NCBI GenBank assembly: GCA_904063045.1
Contig: CAJFCJ010000004.1
Coordinates: 55,578 to 119,577 of the forward strand
Length of the DNA: 64,000 nucleotides
Origin: Dimorphilus gyrociliatus
Lineage: Eukaryota > Annelida > Polychaeta > Dinophilidae
Direction of reading: 5' to 3'
Positions 24,436 through 37,168 of this stretch are shown one piece after another (the first letter of the stretch is position 1; every line of letters begins with the position of its first letter). The position numbers were made by a program, and so were the translations under genes. The notes beneath the pieces were generated by a model that searched no databases, was not told where the DNA came from, and saw only the letters and a list, made by a program, of their open reading frames with translations.

Positions 24436-25671
24436 TACTTTCATAAATAATGTATAAATTATTAAATACTGAGAAAAATGTGAATATAAGATGTTTACTT
24501 TTAATCCTCTTTATAATATTAATTGAAATTCTTTAACCTTTATAGGGGCGTTTCTTATTCCGTACTTCATATGCTTGATATGCGGTGGAGTACCGATTCT
24601 CTTCTTGGAAATATCTTTGGGTCAATTCATGAGACAGGGTGGATATGGAGTGTGGAAAATATGTCCGATATTTCAAGGTAATATCTATTTACTAGGGTTA
24701 CGCTTGAAAATCCAACTATAAAATCTCTATTCTGCTTATTTAAATAATATTGCAAGGAATCTGTCCTATTAAAACAGTCTAAATACAATCGTACGGTCCT
24801 GATTTTTTGCTAGTTAAACAAACGTTGATATTCTAAGGTCATTAACCATTTTATCGTTTAAAATATTCTATTCCCTGTTGTCGGTGACAACGTAACTTAT
24901 CCCCATTAAACCGACTTACTTTCGCAGTCCTACACCCAACCACACTTTTAGTTGTAACAACTTGAAAAATTTCAAATTCTTTGGTATGAAATGAATAATC
25001 AAAAAAATTGAATGGAATAATATAGTTATTATTATACTTTGTCCCGTACAATTCATACTGATATATACTATTTGACTTCAAAAGTCTTGAAAAGAATGAG
25101 CATAGAAAGAAAAACTCCCACGAAATTTGTCCTTTTAGCTATTCACCTCTTTCTTGTTTTCAAAATTGTTTTGACTAAGACTTTTTGGATAAAAGTCAAC
25201 ATCATATTGTAATTGTTAGCCTATGACTTTTTGACAGAAAACTACTTTTTACGAATCAATCTCAAATGGTTCTATCTTCTCTACTTAAAGATTTGCCTTT
25301 ATAATTTTACTGATTACTTTTTTTTATTTCTAAAAACATAAAATAGATATATTCAAGTATATAATATATTAAAAGATATTCTCCCACTAATAGAGGTCAA
25401 CAATATACCATAAAGAGAATACTAAAACAAAATATCCACTTCATCACCTTTAACTTTTTAATATTCCGTCCTTGAAACGTATACAACAAAATTTCACGTG
25501 AACAGCCATATACCCTGAAATCGTCAAGGTTATCGCCGATGAAAGTGATATATATACACTTTCTTTTATAAAAAAAAAAAACAAAAACAAAATTAAACTA
25601 TTCTTAAATAGTAAAATTAAAGAAAAAAGCTAATTTTCTTTTTTTTAACATACTATTCATACTATTCCACT

Positions 25672-25705
<34 letters not shown>

Positions 25706-28014
25706 TTACTGTTTAGCATATGGAATCCGTCGGAAAACAGATATAGATACTGTAGATAGTATATTTCAATAAAGAAAAAAAATTCCAAGCTAACTGAATT
25801 TCTGCTTACTTAAGCTGTCCTTATTTAAGTTCTTGCAAAAACATGAATAAAGATTACAAGATTCTATACGATTAAGCTATTATGACAATTTGCAAGATAT
25901 GTCATCAATAAACTATGTAGGCCAGTCCTTAATCCGTAAACTATTACCGTATGAATTTCTCTTTCTCTTTTCTTTTTTATTATTAATCTGGCAAATTCTT
26001 GGAAAATTTTAGTATAATATTTTCTTTTTTTTGATCCTCTACAGGAATTGGATGTGCAACAACAGTGATAGCTTTTCTTATGAACAGTTATTACATAATT
26101 ATAATCGCATGGGCAGTACACTACTGCTTTAGTTCATTTACATCCGAATTACCATGGTCGCATTGTAATAACTCTTGGAATACCCCTAATTGTTCGACTT
26201 TTGAAAGCGGTGCGAACTATACAAATGACTCGAACAGAGTAGACTCTGTTGTTCAATTCTGGGAGAAAAAAATTCTCAATATATCGGACGGAATAGATAA
26301 CCCGGGAGGTATTGTTTGGCAGAACGCCGTTTGCCTTCTTTTTGTTTGGATAGTTTGCTATTTCTGCGTATGGAAAGGTGTTAAATGGACTGGAAAAGTT
26401 GTGTATTTCACCGCTCTATTCCCTTATTTAGTTTTAACAATCCTGTTAATAAGAGGCGTAACTCTAGATGGAGCTATCGATGGTATTACATTCTATTTAA
26501 AACCAGATTTTAAGAAACTTGGAGATTCTCAGGTTTGGATCGATGCTGGAACACAAATTTTTTTCTCTTACGCGATTGCTCTTGGAGCAATGACAGCTCT
26601 GGGTTCTTACAACAAATTCCACAATAACTGCTACAAGGACTGCATAATTGTATCCTTGGCAAATTCATCAACAAGCTTGTATGCTGGTTTCGCTATTTTT
26701 TCAGTACTAGGTTTCATGGCTAAACAGCAAGGTATACCCGTCGACGAAGTAGCGGAAAAGGGACCTGGCTTAGTTTTCATAGTCTATCCAAAGGCTGTTA
26801 CCCAAATGCCTGTGCCAACTCTTTGGGCTATTCTCTTCTTTGTTATGATTTTTCTGCTGGGCTTGGACAGCCAATTTGTCGGTATGGAATCTTTCATAAC
26901 AGTTATTGTCGATTTATTCCCGGTTTTAAGGAAGAAGTGGTACAAAGAAACATTCGTTGCCGGCTATGTCGTATTATCATTCCTCATTGGTCTTAGTATG
27001 GTGACTCAAGGAGGAATGTACGTTTTCCAATTATTCGACTACTACAGCGCTTCCGGAATGACATTACTATGGGTTTGTTTCTTCGAAGCCATAGCTATCG
27101 GCTGGGTTTACGGTGGTAAAAAATATTACGATAACTTAGAATTAATGCTCGGGTTCAGAATTGACCCCTGGTTCCGTATCTGTTGGTCAGTAATGACTCC
27201 GGTGGTTACTTTCGCAATATTCATTTCTGTGTGGGTAACATTCGAACCCTTAACTTACAATCGAACCTATGAGTATCCAGGCTGGGCTCAAGCCATCGGC
27301 ATGTGTATGGGTTTCATATCTATGATATGTATACCCTTATACGTACCTATTGCTCTCTTTAACGCTAAAGGAAAAACTCTTAAACAGGTAAGCATTTCCT
27401 CATCCTTTGTTAAACTACTCATTTTTCCATCAAAAACCATTAACATCCAGAAAGCCTTCTGCAATAGAATTAAATATTCATCTGCTCCATTTAGTCTAAG
27501 CTAATTTTTTAAACATCTTTTATTAATAAATATACGATAGAATTTAGGCAAACTAGGATGACTGACGTACATGGTATCATTTCCTTTTCAATTACATTTT
27601 AAGACTTACAAAAAAACTTGTAATTTCCGTCCCTCTCTCTCTTCTCTCTCTTTCTCTTTTTATATAATAGCTTAAGATCATAGTACTACTCTTGCTCTTA
27701 TCAATCATAACGGGAATAATACATATTCCCTTCTCAAATTGACAATAGTTTTTAACGGCATAACTGATAATCATTCTCTCTTTTCTTTTAATTCTAATCT
27801 ATAAAATTTATTCTTATAATAAATATATGATTATTCTCTCTAAATCTTTGCATTTATTCGTCTTTAGCGTATAAGGGACGCTACAACTGCAAAATTACAA
27901 GATTTTCAATTGAGTAAAGGCTCGGATGATTACGGAAAATTTAAAACCTCAAAGCATATGCTTGAACCTTCCTTAGACTCTCTTCTACCTCTAAAGAAGG
28001 ACATCGAAAGCTAA
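23353..28014 (+). CDS. SLC6 Na+/Cl- dependent transporter, creatine/taurine/GABA subgroup
   Basis: Twelve-TM plasma membrane symporter. Exons 23353-23602, 24546-24677, 26045-27387 and 27868-28014; 623 aa with this last exon. TM1 has the Na+ and substrate-site sequence [18 protein letters not shown]3 has [10 protein letters not shown] with the substrate-site Tyr; the second extracellular loop has the conserved cysteine pair and N-glycosylation sequons (for example NYT, NDS); TM6 has [19 protein letters not shown]; and [14 protein letters not shown], and FDYYSASG follow. The run from TM6 to TM10 resembles creatine transporter SLC6A8 most closely by eye, with taurine and GABA transporters close behind, so the substrate is not settled. 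Introns 1 and 2 are long for this window (943 and 1367 nt), and most of the protein sits in one 1.3-kb exon. The last exon is one of two alternatives. Confidence 0.9.
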
Positions 28015-28286
28015 ATAAGTTTCTAACATTGATGGAAGATCCTGTATATTTTATTCTAGTAGGTTTTCAAGTCGTTAAAGACTCAAAAATATTGTGTAAA
28101 TAAACAACTATAAAAAGATTAGCTTAATAAATTATTACTAATATTTTATTGTTATTTATCATTTATTTTTATTTATTTATTTATTATTTCAATATTTTTC
28201 TCTCTAAAAAAAAAAAGAAAATCAAATTAAATCAAATAAAAACAAACAAAAGAAAAGAAGCTTAACAGCAATATTATACTTTTCAG

Positions 28287-28397
28287 AAATTTCTCTACAT
28301 ATTATTACCTACCTTCCCACCGGAAGTTGAAAAAGCCAAACTCGAAAGAGAAGAGGCACAATTCGATAAATTAAAAAGCAACATTTGTCGCTTATAA
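28287..28397 (+). CDS. Alternative last exon of the SLC6 transporter
   Basis: A TTTTCAG acceptor leads into a 36-codon exon ending in TAA at 28395-28397. It is in the right phase (0) to follow the exon ending at 27387, skipping the exon at 27868-28014. It encodes a different, strongly charged C-terminal tail (KFLYILL... then Glu/Lys-rich). Total length with this exon would be 611 aa. Confidence 0.55.
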   Translation, partial: KFLYILLPTFPPEVEKAKLEREEAQFDKLKSNICRL

Positions 28398-28399
28398 TT

Positions 28400-29088
28400 A
28401 ATTTATAATCTATTCAACTTCCAATTTTATATATTTCTTTTGCTTTAGTTTTTGTTAGTATATGTCTTGCTCTATTTTTAATTAGCTAAACTTACAAAAG
28501 CGTATATCATCTATAAATCTTCTTACATCGTATTATCTCAAGTCTATTATATACGTTTAAAACTGTTTATGCTAAAGAGAAAGGAAAAGCTGATATACAT
28601 ATTATGTATGTATATATATATATATCTTAGTATTCTCTATTTCTTATATTCATCTTAATCCTATTAAAATAGGAGAGTTTCTCTTTTTCTTTCTATCTTT
28701 CTTTCTTTCCTTTTTCTTTCTATCTATATCTCGTTATATATACAGTCTATACTGTTATACTCTATGTTTTTCTGCAACAATTATGAAATATAATAGATAT
28801 ATTGTCTTTTCATTGAATAATAAATCCAATGCTTAAATTACTATAATATATATTAAATTTTGATCATAGAATTAATACATCTTGTAATATATATTACAAG
28901 ATATGTATATAGTTCTATACTATATATATATAAACAATATATATTCGCTAATTATATTATAGAAAAAAAGACAACCTATATGGATATTGTCAGTACAGTT
29001 TTAGGCGCCACCAATGATTGTTAATTATTTTAGATAACGTAAAATAATTTCTTACTCATAGGCCTACAAATTGCATTCATACCGATTA
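28400..29088. other. AT-rich intergenic spacer
   Basis: TA-rich simple sequence near 28608-28625 and 28920-28935, with a palindromic TTGTAATATATATTACAA sequence at about 28873-28890. No gene seen. Confidence 0.5.
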
Positions 29089-29091
29089 AGT

Positions 29092-31264
29092 ATGCTGTTG
29101 GTATTTTCTATCATACAATTCATTTGTATTTGTAGCATTCACGGTAAACCTTTAATATTAAAAAAGAATGATACTTTCTCTTAATTTAGATATGTAAAAA
29201 TATATTGTTTCTATATATAGAGAATACGTAAGTAAATATTTAAAAATGCTTTATGTTTTAGGGTTTGATATAATTTGTCCTGATAATCAATTTATACATA
29301 TTCGCCATTGCGGAGAATCTGAGAATGATAAGCATTCTTGTTCATTAATTGTTGAATATTGTGAAAATAAGAAACAGTGCTCTTTGGATTTCAAAAAATT
29401 ACCAATAGAATATGTATGCTTAAATGGTAAGTTTTTTTTCAATGTTTATATTTGAGTACTGTATATTTATATATGTAAGATAACATCAATCTATCTGTGA
29501 ATCGTATTATATGTATATCTTTGTGAGGATGTATTTGCTATATAAATATTCATATATATTTATATAGAAACATATTTTTTTCTTGTTTTTAGACGAATAC
29601 CTAGTACGTATGTGTTTAAATGAAGATTTACAAGCAAATAAATTTAGTCTAATATATAAGAAAGAAGAAAATATAACTTGCTCTTGTTTCCTTTATCCCA
29701 ATCAATCGAATATTCATATTTATTTAACAAAACTACACTTTGGAAATGTTAATGATCAGATTAATTGTGAATATGCAAATAAAAAGTTAATTATTTTTAA
29801 ACATACACCTTATGGAAGAAAACTTGCACTGCAACTCTGTTCATCGAAAATCATTAGAAAATTTCAAGTTTTTTATAATAGCGATACGATTGTTGAATTA
29901 CGATTTTTTAAACAATCCGACCTATCCCTATTCGTCGAAAGTAAAGAAACGTTGAATGTTTCTTGTAAACCTGAAGAGAAGATAAAGCTATTTCCGATAA
30001 GCGTAACTTATCCTGTAACGGAAATGAATAGTGAAAGTGGAGGAAGGCAAGACAAAGCATCAGACACCGTAAAGAGTAGTAAGTTATATATTGAAAAGAA
30101 AAAAGATATTTTGACCTTTTTCTCTATAATACTAAGTATTATTATTATTATAATATTAATAGGTAAATACTACAACTTGTTAACTGGTCTTATCATTGTA
30201 TGCGTTGTCTTCTTTCTAGTAATGATTCTAGTCCTATTCTATTGGAAAGTTACAAAACTTGTTCAGAGGTAAGTACTGTAAATAAAAAACTTTTACGCTA
30301 AGAGTGATATTTAATTACTTTGATATTAACTGGTAAATTGTAATTTTTATCAATTATCCATACAATTAAGCTTGTGCACGGGTAGAACGATTATACAGTA
30401 ATTTTATCATTATGTTACCCTGTTTACTATCTATTTCCAACTTTTTACCGGAAAGATACAAGTACAATCTTTCACATTGAGAAATTTTACTTATGTCAGA
30501 TTCGGTTACGTTATTTAAAAATAAATCAATTGTAATGGTAAAAACAAGAAAGGAAGGAATGACTCACGCTTTTTTTCAGGATGCTACTAAGACAATCATC
30601 TAGGTTAGAAACGGATTCTGTAGCTGCAGCCCAATTTTTAAATTACGCCTGTAATTATCAGAACGCTATGCCTACTAATGAAAAGATTTTAGATAATCGC
30701 CAAAGTTTTAGGCCACTTGAATCAATTATTCCTAAAGATATGACTTGCACTAGTTGCAGATCACAATATCCTTATGAAATACCTAATGAATTCAATTTTC
30801 GACATTCCCTACCTCATATTCGAGGACATTCCGAAAGTAATCTTGCTAGTTTATCAAACCAAGGAATATTAAAGAAGCCGTCAGAGGACATTGAACTGCC
30901 GTTTAATGAAGAGAGAATAAGAGAAAATCAATTTGAAAACGAAGGAGATTACGCAGTACCTAAAGAAGGTTTTAGGTATTCGAGTTCTGAAGCTGAGGAT
31001 GACAATGCTGCTCCTAAACAAGCTAGATTTGATCCCTCAGTTGAAGTCAATTTTGTTCGAAGTTCAAGCATTTCTTATCCTGCTAGACCAAAAATGGGTT
31101 TAAATGGTTTCGGAAAGTTTTCAACAGTTGGCCGTAAAAAGGGAAGGAAGCATTTTGAATTTGTTAAATTAAAACGAAGAGTAGCTGATACATCGATAGA
31201 AATTAATGATGTTTGCGATAAAGTAGCTGAAAATGAATCGTATAACCCGTCTATTACTAATTAA
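29092..31264 (+). CDS. Cysteine-rich single-span or two-span membrane protein, unrecognised
   Basis: Exons 29092-29143, 29262-29426, 29593-30268 and 30580-31264; 525 aa. Residues 1-17 form a signal peptide (MLLVFSIIQFICICSIH). The ectodomain of about 210 residues starts with a cysteine-rich unit (ICPDNQFIHIRHC...C...C...QCSLDF...VCLN) whose spacing recalls SUEL/galactose-binding lectin domains, then a second cysteine-containing region with N-glycosylation sequons. Two hydrophobic stretches near residues 230-285 (FFSIILSIIIIIILI and LLTGLIIVCVVFFLVMILVLFY) make the topology uncertain. The cytoplasmic part of about 235 residues is acidic and serine-rich with a basic segment (GRKKGRKHFEFVKLKRR). 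The lectin resemblance is only suggestive. Confidence 0.75.
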
Positions 31265-31507
31265 GTTTGCTTTATTATCTAAATAACACTTATTTTACTC
31301 ATCATCAATAATAAACCATACTAACAAATTCTGAAGTTAGCAACACGAAAAGAGAAGCTTTTTATTCTAAAAATTTGTGCTAATAGTGCTTTTCCCTATT
31401 TCTGTCTGCATTTTTCTCTCATTTTCCTTGTCTCTTTTGTATACTTGTAAATACTTTTACCTCAAATTGCTTACGTTTTCTTGTATTTTTGTGCATAGAT
31501 TGTACGA

Positions 31508-31509
31508 AA

Positions 31510-31557
<48 letters not shown>

Positions 31558-31573
31558 TGTATATATATATAAA
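31508..31573. repeat. (TA)n tract containing TACTGTA
   Basis: About 65 bp of nearly pure TA repeat interrupted by TACATA and TACTGTA, in the convergent spacer between the membrane protein gene and the guanylyl cyclase. Confidence 0.85.
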
Positions 31574-31646
31574 ACATAGTATTTCAAACAAACAAACAAA
31601 CATATTGTTAAATAGGAAAAATAAACCTTTCGCTTCTGTTCTCTCT

Positions 31647-34600
31647 TCATCTTTTTCCATGTAACCAATAAGTTTTCATTTCACCTTTGCCCTATAAAAG
31701 TTTCAACTATCATTTCTCCTTTTATTTATCCAGTAATACATCAATTAATTAAAAAAAATTCTTTTCTTATTTACCTTAATTTCCAATGTTCCACGAAATT
31801 CACAGTCAAAATTTCCAAATTCTTCAAGAATTTCATAAGTACTTAGACTAATATGAATTCTATAAGCTACGAAATCGAAAATACAAGTATATAAATAGAC
31901 CTTGTTAAAAACTAAATGTTATTCTCTTTTCCCAATTCTCAAGAATATTATAAACAAGAGAAAACTAAAAATATCTATTTCCTTACCTTGACCATTGCTC
32001 TCCATCCGACTAGCTGTATTCACAGTATCGCCAAACAAACAATATCTAGGCATCTTTAGACCAACGACTCCGGCGCAAACAGGGCCACTATGTAGGCCCA
32101 CTCGGATTTTCAAAGGTTCTCCTGGCATATGGGGAATAACGAAACTCTTTGCTGCATTAACTAGCTGGATAGACATCAAAGCTATTTGACTTGCGTGCTC
32201 TTTACCGTTCCTCACAGGAACTCCAGAAACAACCATATCTATATAAAATATAAAGCATATTTCTTTTACAGACTTTGCTAATTAATAACTATTAATATGT
32301 CAAATGTAAATAACTTACAAGCATCTCCAATTGTCTCAACTTTATATACGTCAAAATTATCAATTATGGAATCAAAACAAGTATAAAGCTTATTTAATAA
32401 GCCAACAACCTGCATCGGCGTCGAATTACCAGACAGATTAGTAAAGCCAACAATATCACTATTTTAAAAAATAAATTATTCATCTTTATCGTCTGTTCAT
32501 TCAATAAAATATATTTAATATGTTCACCTAAAGTAGATGGTACAGGCTGAATACTGTTCCGCACCTATGATTCTACCGTGCCTTAGTTCATCAGCTACAG
32601 CCCTTGGTAGCATACTGTAAAGAAGTCTATCCGTCTTCAATTTCTCTTGTTCTAAATCGGATGTACGATCCGCTACAAGACTTTCCAAGTGTTTAGAATA
32701 TTTTTCCATCTGGAAATTAATGATAAAATTAACAAATACAATAAGTCATGGTAGACTGTAGATTCACCATTAACATCATCATATCAACAGGACTCCTTCG
32801 ATCAGGATTCATCTTCTTTAGTTTCTTCTTAATTATGTCAAAAGTTGGTCGTTCGGACACGGTATTGCTATAACATTCTTGAATGAGCTGCAGGATAAAT
32901 AGGAATGAGCTTGATATATGATAATAATCATTAAATATTACTTTATTGTATTCAACTGGAGAAGGGCATTTTACATCTTCGTCGTATACTTTATTCGATA
33001 GATCAGGCAGGGAGGGCTTCCATCCTATTTTAACTGTTGCAAAGTCTTCTTCCTAATAGTATAATTATCTTATAAGTTAAAAAACAAGAAACGTGAAATA
33101 TAAAACATTTAATACAGAAAAAAGACTTTCATGAAGGGTATGCTTACCCCATATGGATCCTGCCTTGTAGCTATTTCAATAAGTATTATACCAAACGCGT
33201 ATACATCGGCTTCAAAGGATTTGCGAGTGCCGTTTGTACAAACTTCAGGAGCAATGTAAACTACATCTTTTAATCTCTTTTCGTTTTCTTTCTCGGATTC
33301 TTCACTTCTATAAGTTTCTAATCCATAGTCTGTTAGAGGCAGAATTAAGGGATTGATAGCCGCCAATTAGACTCGGTACTTAACGCCCCTTACCTGATAC
33401 TCTTACTGACCATCTATCATCGATCACGCAATTAGATGACTTTAGTCTTCCATGAATAACATTTTTAGAATGTAGATAGCTCATAGCTCCTGCTATATCT
33501 AACGAGAAGGAAAATCTAAAAGACCAATTGAGGGGTGTACTTTCAGATTGGAGCAAATCGCTAAGAGCCCCTTTGGGGCAATACTCTGTTATGAGTGCAA
33601 TGTTTGGAAGATTTATACAGCCTCCAACAAACTTTACCAAATTGGGATGGTCAAGTTGGCGAACGTTTTTAACCTCCTGTCTTATTAACTTGCTTAAAAC
33701 GAAGTCGGATTTAATTAGATTTTTAACTGCGACCATCTTTCCTTCACTGTTAAAAGGAATCATATATATTAACATTTTAGCGGTACTTACTTACTTAGTT
33801 AGTTATACTTACTATATTCCAACTGGTGTAAATAATTGACTATCAATATTCCCTACTCCTCCGCTGTTGCCAGATTTTAAACTTACGCAACTTGGAACAA
33901 AATGCTTGGTTGCAGCTTCTATTTAATAAACAACAACAATTATGGTTATTGCAAAAAGAGTAGGAGTACGTAAATTTCTTATTCATACCTGATACTATAA
34001 TATCATAATCTAATATCCAACTTTCATCCCATAATAATTTTCTTTCCTTGTACTTGGAATACTGTTAAATAGTGTTTATTTATAAAGAATACTTTATCCT
34101 AAAATAGGTGAATGACAATAATTAATACTTACTCCGATCACTGTTAGAAAAGCGCTTACAATTATGCCAGCTGCGACGGCTATTAGAGCTATTTGATATC
34201 CTTTTAGCGGGCATCTCCCACAGTCTTTCGGACATGTGCTGCAAGTTTCCTCTTCTTCACATTTATCATCTCCACAAATTGTTTTGGGGAGTACTTCAAT
34301 GGATTTTTCTAGAGCTATATGAAGCTCTCCAACTTTAAAATGAGCTATTAGTGATGTTTCGCCAACAGTATATAATCCCAATATTTGCGATGTCCATTCT
34401 CTGATGGAAGAAGATCCTATCATAACTTTTGAATGGGTAAATATACTGCCAGATGATGGAATCCATGGTCCACACAATCCATTTTTAACTAACTCAACTT
34501 CAGCCAAGGGACATGAGTGAACATTGACATGATGGATACAACAATTCTCTTGGTTTGCTGCCTTCGAGTCATCTGGACAGGCGGTATTCTCACACCATTT

Positions 34601-36175
34601 TTGAGCAATAACAGGATCTCTAAACAAAAAATAAAAAACTAGATCATCAACATAGGAAGAATAAACTCCTACGTGATCCCTCCGTTGCTCGAAGCGAAGA
34701 AATTTAATTTAAAGCTTCCAGCGGAAGAAACTGCCCAAGTCCAAAACTCTGAATCGAAAGTCAAATCATAAGTGACATTGAAAGCTTTTCCCGCCTTTAT
34801 TTCAGCCGGAGGTGGTAAAATCCATTTAATGTTGATACCTATCAATATTGAAATTGTAAAGTATATAAATTAAACAAATTAATACTTTATATAGCCTCAA
34901 GGGTAAATATTAAATATAGAGTATATAGTACATCTGAAAAGGGATAGAATACAACCTTGGTAAAAGTTTCATATATAAACAATATCTTTTATACATTATA
35001 TAGTTTGCGGAAGTTGTAAAAACAGAAAGAAATTCTATAAATATAATATATTACATGTATATATAGATGATAGAAAATAAGTCCAAATGGACATAGATTC
35101 GATATGACCAAAGATTTGCACTATGATCAATATTGATTGGAGAAATTTTATATAATCGAAAATATCAAGTCTATAAAATCAGTTTAGTAGTCCAATTAAA
35201 TATATATACACATCAGCGAACAATAAATGTATTTATGAATATTATCAATTAATATTCGTATATAGATTGATTATTTTCCCTATTGTATTTTACTCTACTC
35301 TGGATTTTAGTATCATAATTACAGAAACGACAAGATCTGTAGTAATAGTAAGAACTTGTTAATTAATTCTTTATCATAATTAGAGAATATTTCACGATTG
35401 AGTGAATATCCATTATTGGTGTATAGTTATATTTATTATCATACCTGGACAGGTAGAAAATGGTACTGGATTCTGAGAGCTGGCTGATAAGGGCCAACAA
35501 TGAAAATCTGTGTTACCCAAGTCGTGCCAACAACTAATTTCAATTAGTTGAATTTGAAGGATTAATATCTGTTGAAATAAGTTTTGTTTGTTCATAGTTT
35601 TTAATATAGTAATAACGTAATTGAATAATAGTAATATTATTTTAAAACAATTTGAACTATAAACGAATATGCGGGACACGCAAAACACTGTATAATCATT
35701 ATTGTATGTATATTTTCTAATATACTGTATACTTTACTTACGGTAGGATGAGAAATAGCAGTATATAGAATTTAATAAATTATACGAAAGTATAATAAAT
35801 GTAACGTAAAGGTTTAATAAAACAATAGCAACAATATATCCATTAAAGACTGCACGCTAAAGTGAACGAGAACACTAAAATTTTGGGCTAATGAGCTATA
35901 CATTAGATAGGAATTGAGAGATAAATTATTACCTCCTACTTAATTACCAACAAAAAGATATATTTTGTTTAAAATATAAAGAGGTCAGAATAAAATAGAA
36001 ACAAAACTTTTTTTGAAAGATGTTCAATTTTTTATGTTTCTGCTTACTATATTTAAATGATTTTTAGTTATAAATACGAAATAATAGTAATTTTTAAACT
36101 GTTCAATAATTTAATAAATTTGATAAACATATTCAATAAACTCACCGAAAGTAGATAATATAATTTCGAGTTCAT
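31647..36175 (-). CDS. Receptor-type guanylyl cyclase with short non-ANF ectodomain
   Basis: Membrane enzyme making cGMP. Fifteen exons: 36175-36146, 35568-35445, 34838-34673, 34619-34133, 34061-33989, 33918-33813, 33746-33394, 33329-33148, 33052-32942, 32887-32768, 32709-32528, 32458-32319, 32238-31987, 31866-31775, 31691-31647; 820 aa. The first exon (10 codons) plus the second give the signal peptide. The ectodomain is only about 240 aa and ends with a [20 protein letters not shown]-type knot just before the TM ([18 protein letters not shown]). The kinase homology domain has VAVKNL, but HGRLKSSN in place of HRDLKxxN and DYG for DFG, so it is a pseudokinase. A coiled dimerisation linker ([11 protein letters not shown]) follows. 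The cyclase domain keeps [36 protein letters not shown], so both metal Asp, the guanine-selecting Glu and Cys, and the transition-state Asn/Arg are present. Confidence 0.9.
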
Positions 36176-36199
36176 GTTTCAACTTTTCTCTCCATCCAA

Positions 36200-37165
36200 A
36201 TGATACAAAACGCCATACGCGTCTAATGCTCGAAAGTTGCCAACCAATCAACAATGCGTAAGGCTTTTGACGTAATTATTCATGTTGTAAAGGTGTTAAA
36301 AACATACGAATTATGGAAAATATACACTTGTAACATTAACTTTTACAATTTGCAACACATTTTCCCCGATACGCAAAGTTATGAAATCGAAAATAACGAT
36401 AGAGTAACTGCTTCAAATTTAAAATTAATGAAATATTACTAGTTCCAATAATGATAGGGAAAAAAATAAATAGGAAAGAATCTGCTATACAATAACTTGG
36501 CGAATAAATTCTGTTAACAATACAGCTTATTAGACTACGAATCACTTGGAATTTATAATATATCGAGGTTTCAAATATAGACTATCCAAGTCTGCTTAAC
36601 CAGAAGTACTATACGGAAAATTTTTGATCTTTTGTTGAGCATTATAGAAAAGATGTTTGAAATCTAAGGAATAAATCTCTGTATGTGATTTAGATGTTGG
36701 TATTAGTTAGGTTTCTTATGGAGGTAACTCTTTTCTTCTTTTTGGATGCAAAGCATGAAACCAAATTAAGGAAAAGTTTTTCTTTTAAAACATACTTTCA
36801 TTATAGACTTCTAGCTATCCTTATCAATTTTACACGTCGTTTTTCCTTTCCAACATTACATTGCTTCCAAAGAACAACTGTTAAATTAATGATTATGTAA
36901 AAATTAGTATTGGGATTTGTTCATCCATACAATGTATACTTTATACAATATATAAATTTATATATACATATATACAGTATATATATATATATATAGTGCA
37001 TGTACGCTTTTCTGGTTACATTTACAGTATTCATAGCAACTGAATTACTGAATAGACTTTCGTTAATATTCAAAGAACTACTCATATATTTATTGAAAAA
37101 GTATTAGATAAAGAGCACTTAAATTATAATTTATTTACTCCAAGTACAGAAACGGATATTAATGA
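36200..37165. other. AT-rich spacer between the cyclase and nucleotidyltransferase genes
   Basis: Holds the 5' flank of the cyclase gene. A TATACAGTATA motif inside a TA run lies at about 36972-36996. An ATG-initiated 62-codon plus-strand frame at 36254-36442 has no family resemblance and no splice support. Confidence 0.5.
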
Positions 37166-37168
37166 TAT

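Noticed and set aside
27388-27504. Read-through C terminus of the SLC6 protein
   Set aside because: It begins at a strong GTAAGC donor and looks like translated intron; two spliced last exons fit better.
31377-31668. Overlapping open frames on both strands near 31.5 kb
   Set aside because: They run through a (TA)n tract in a convergent intergenic spacer; the last exon of the cyclase gene is nearby on the minus strand in a different frame.
36254-36442. 62-codon plus-strand ORF
   Set aside because: Close to the cyclase first exon on the other strand, no recognisable features, composition like translated AT-rich non-coding DNA.
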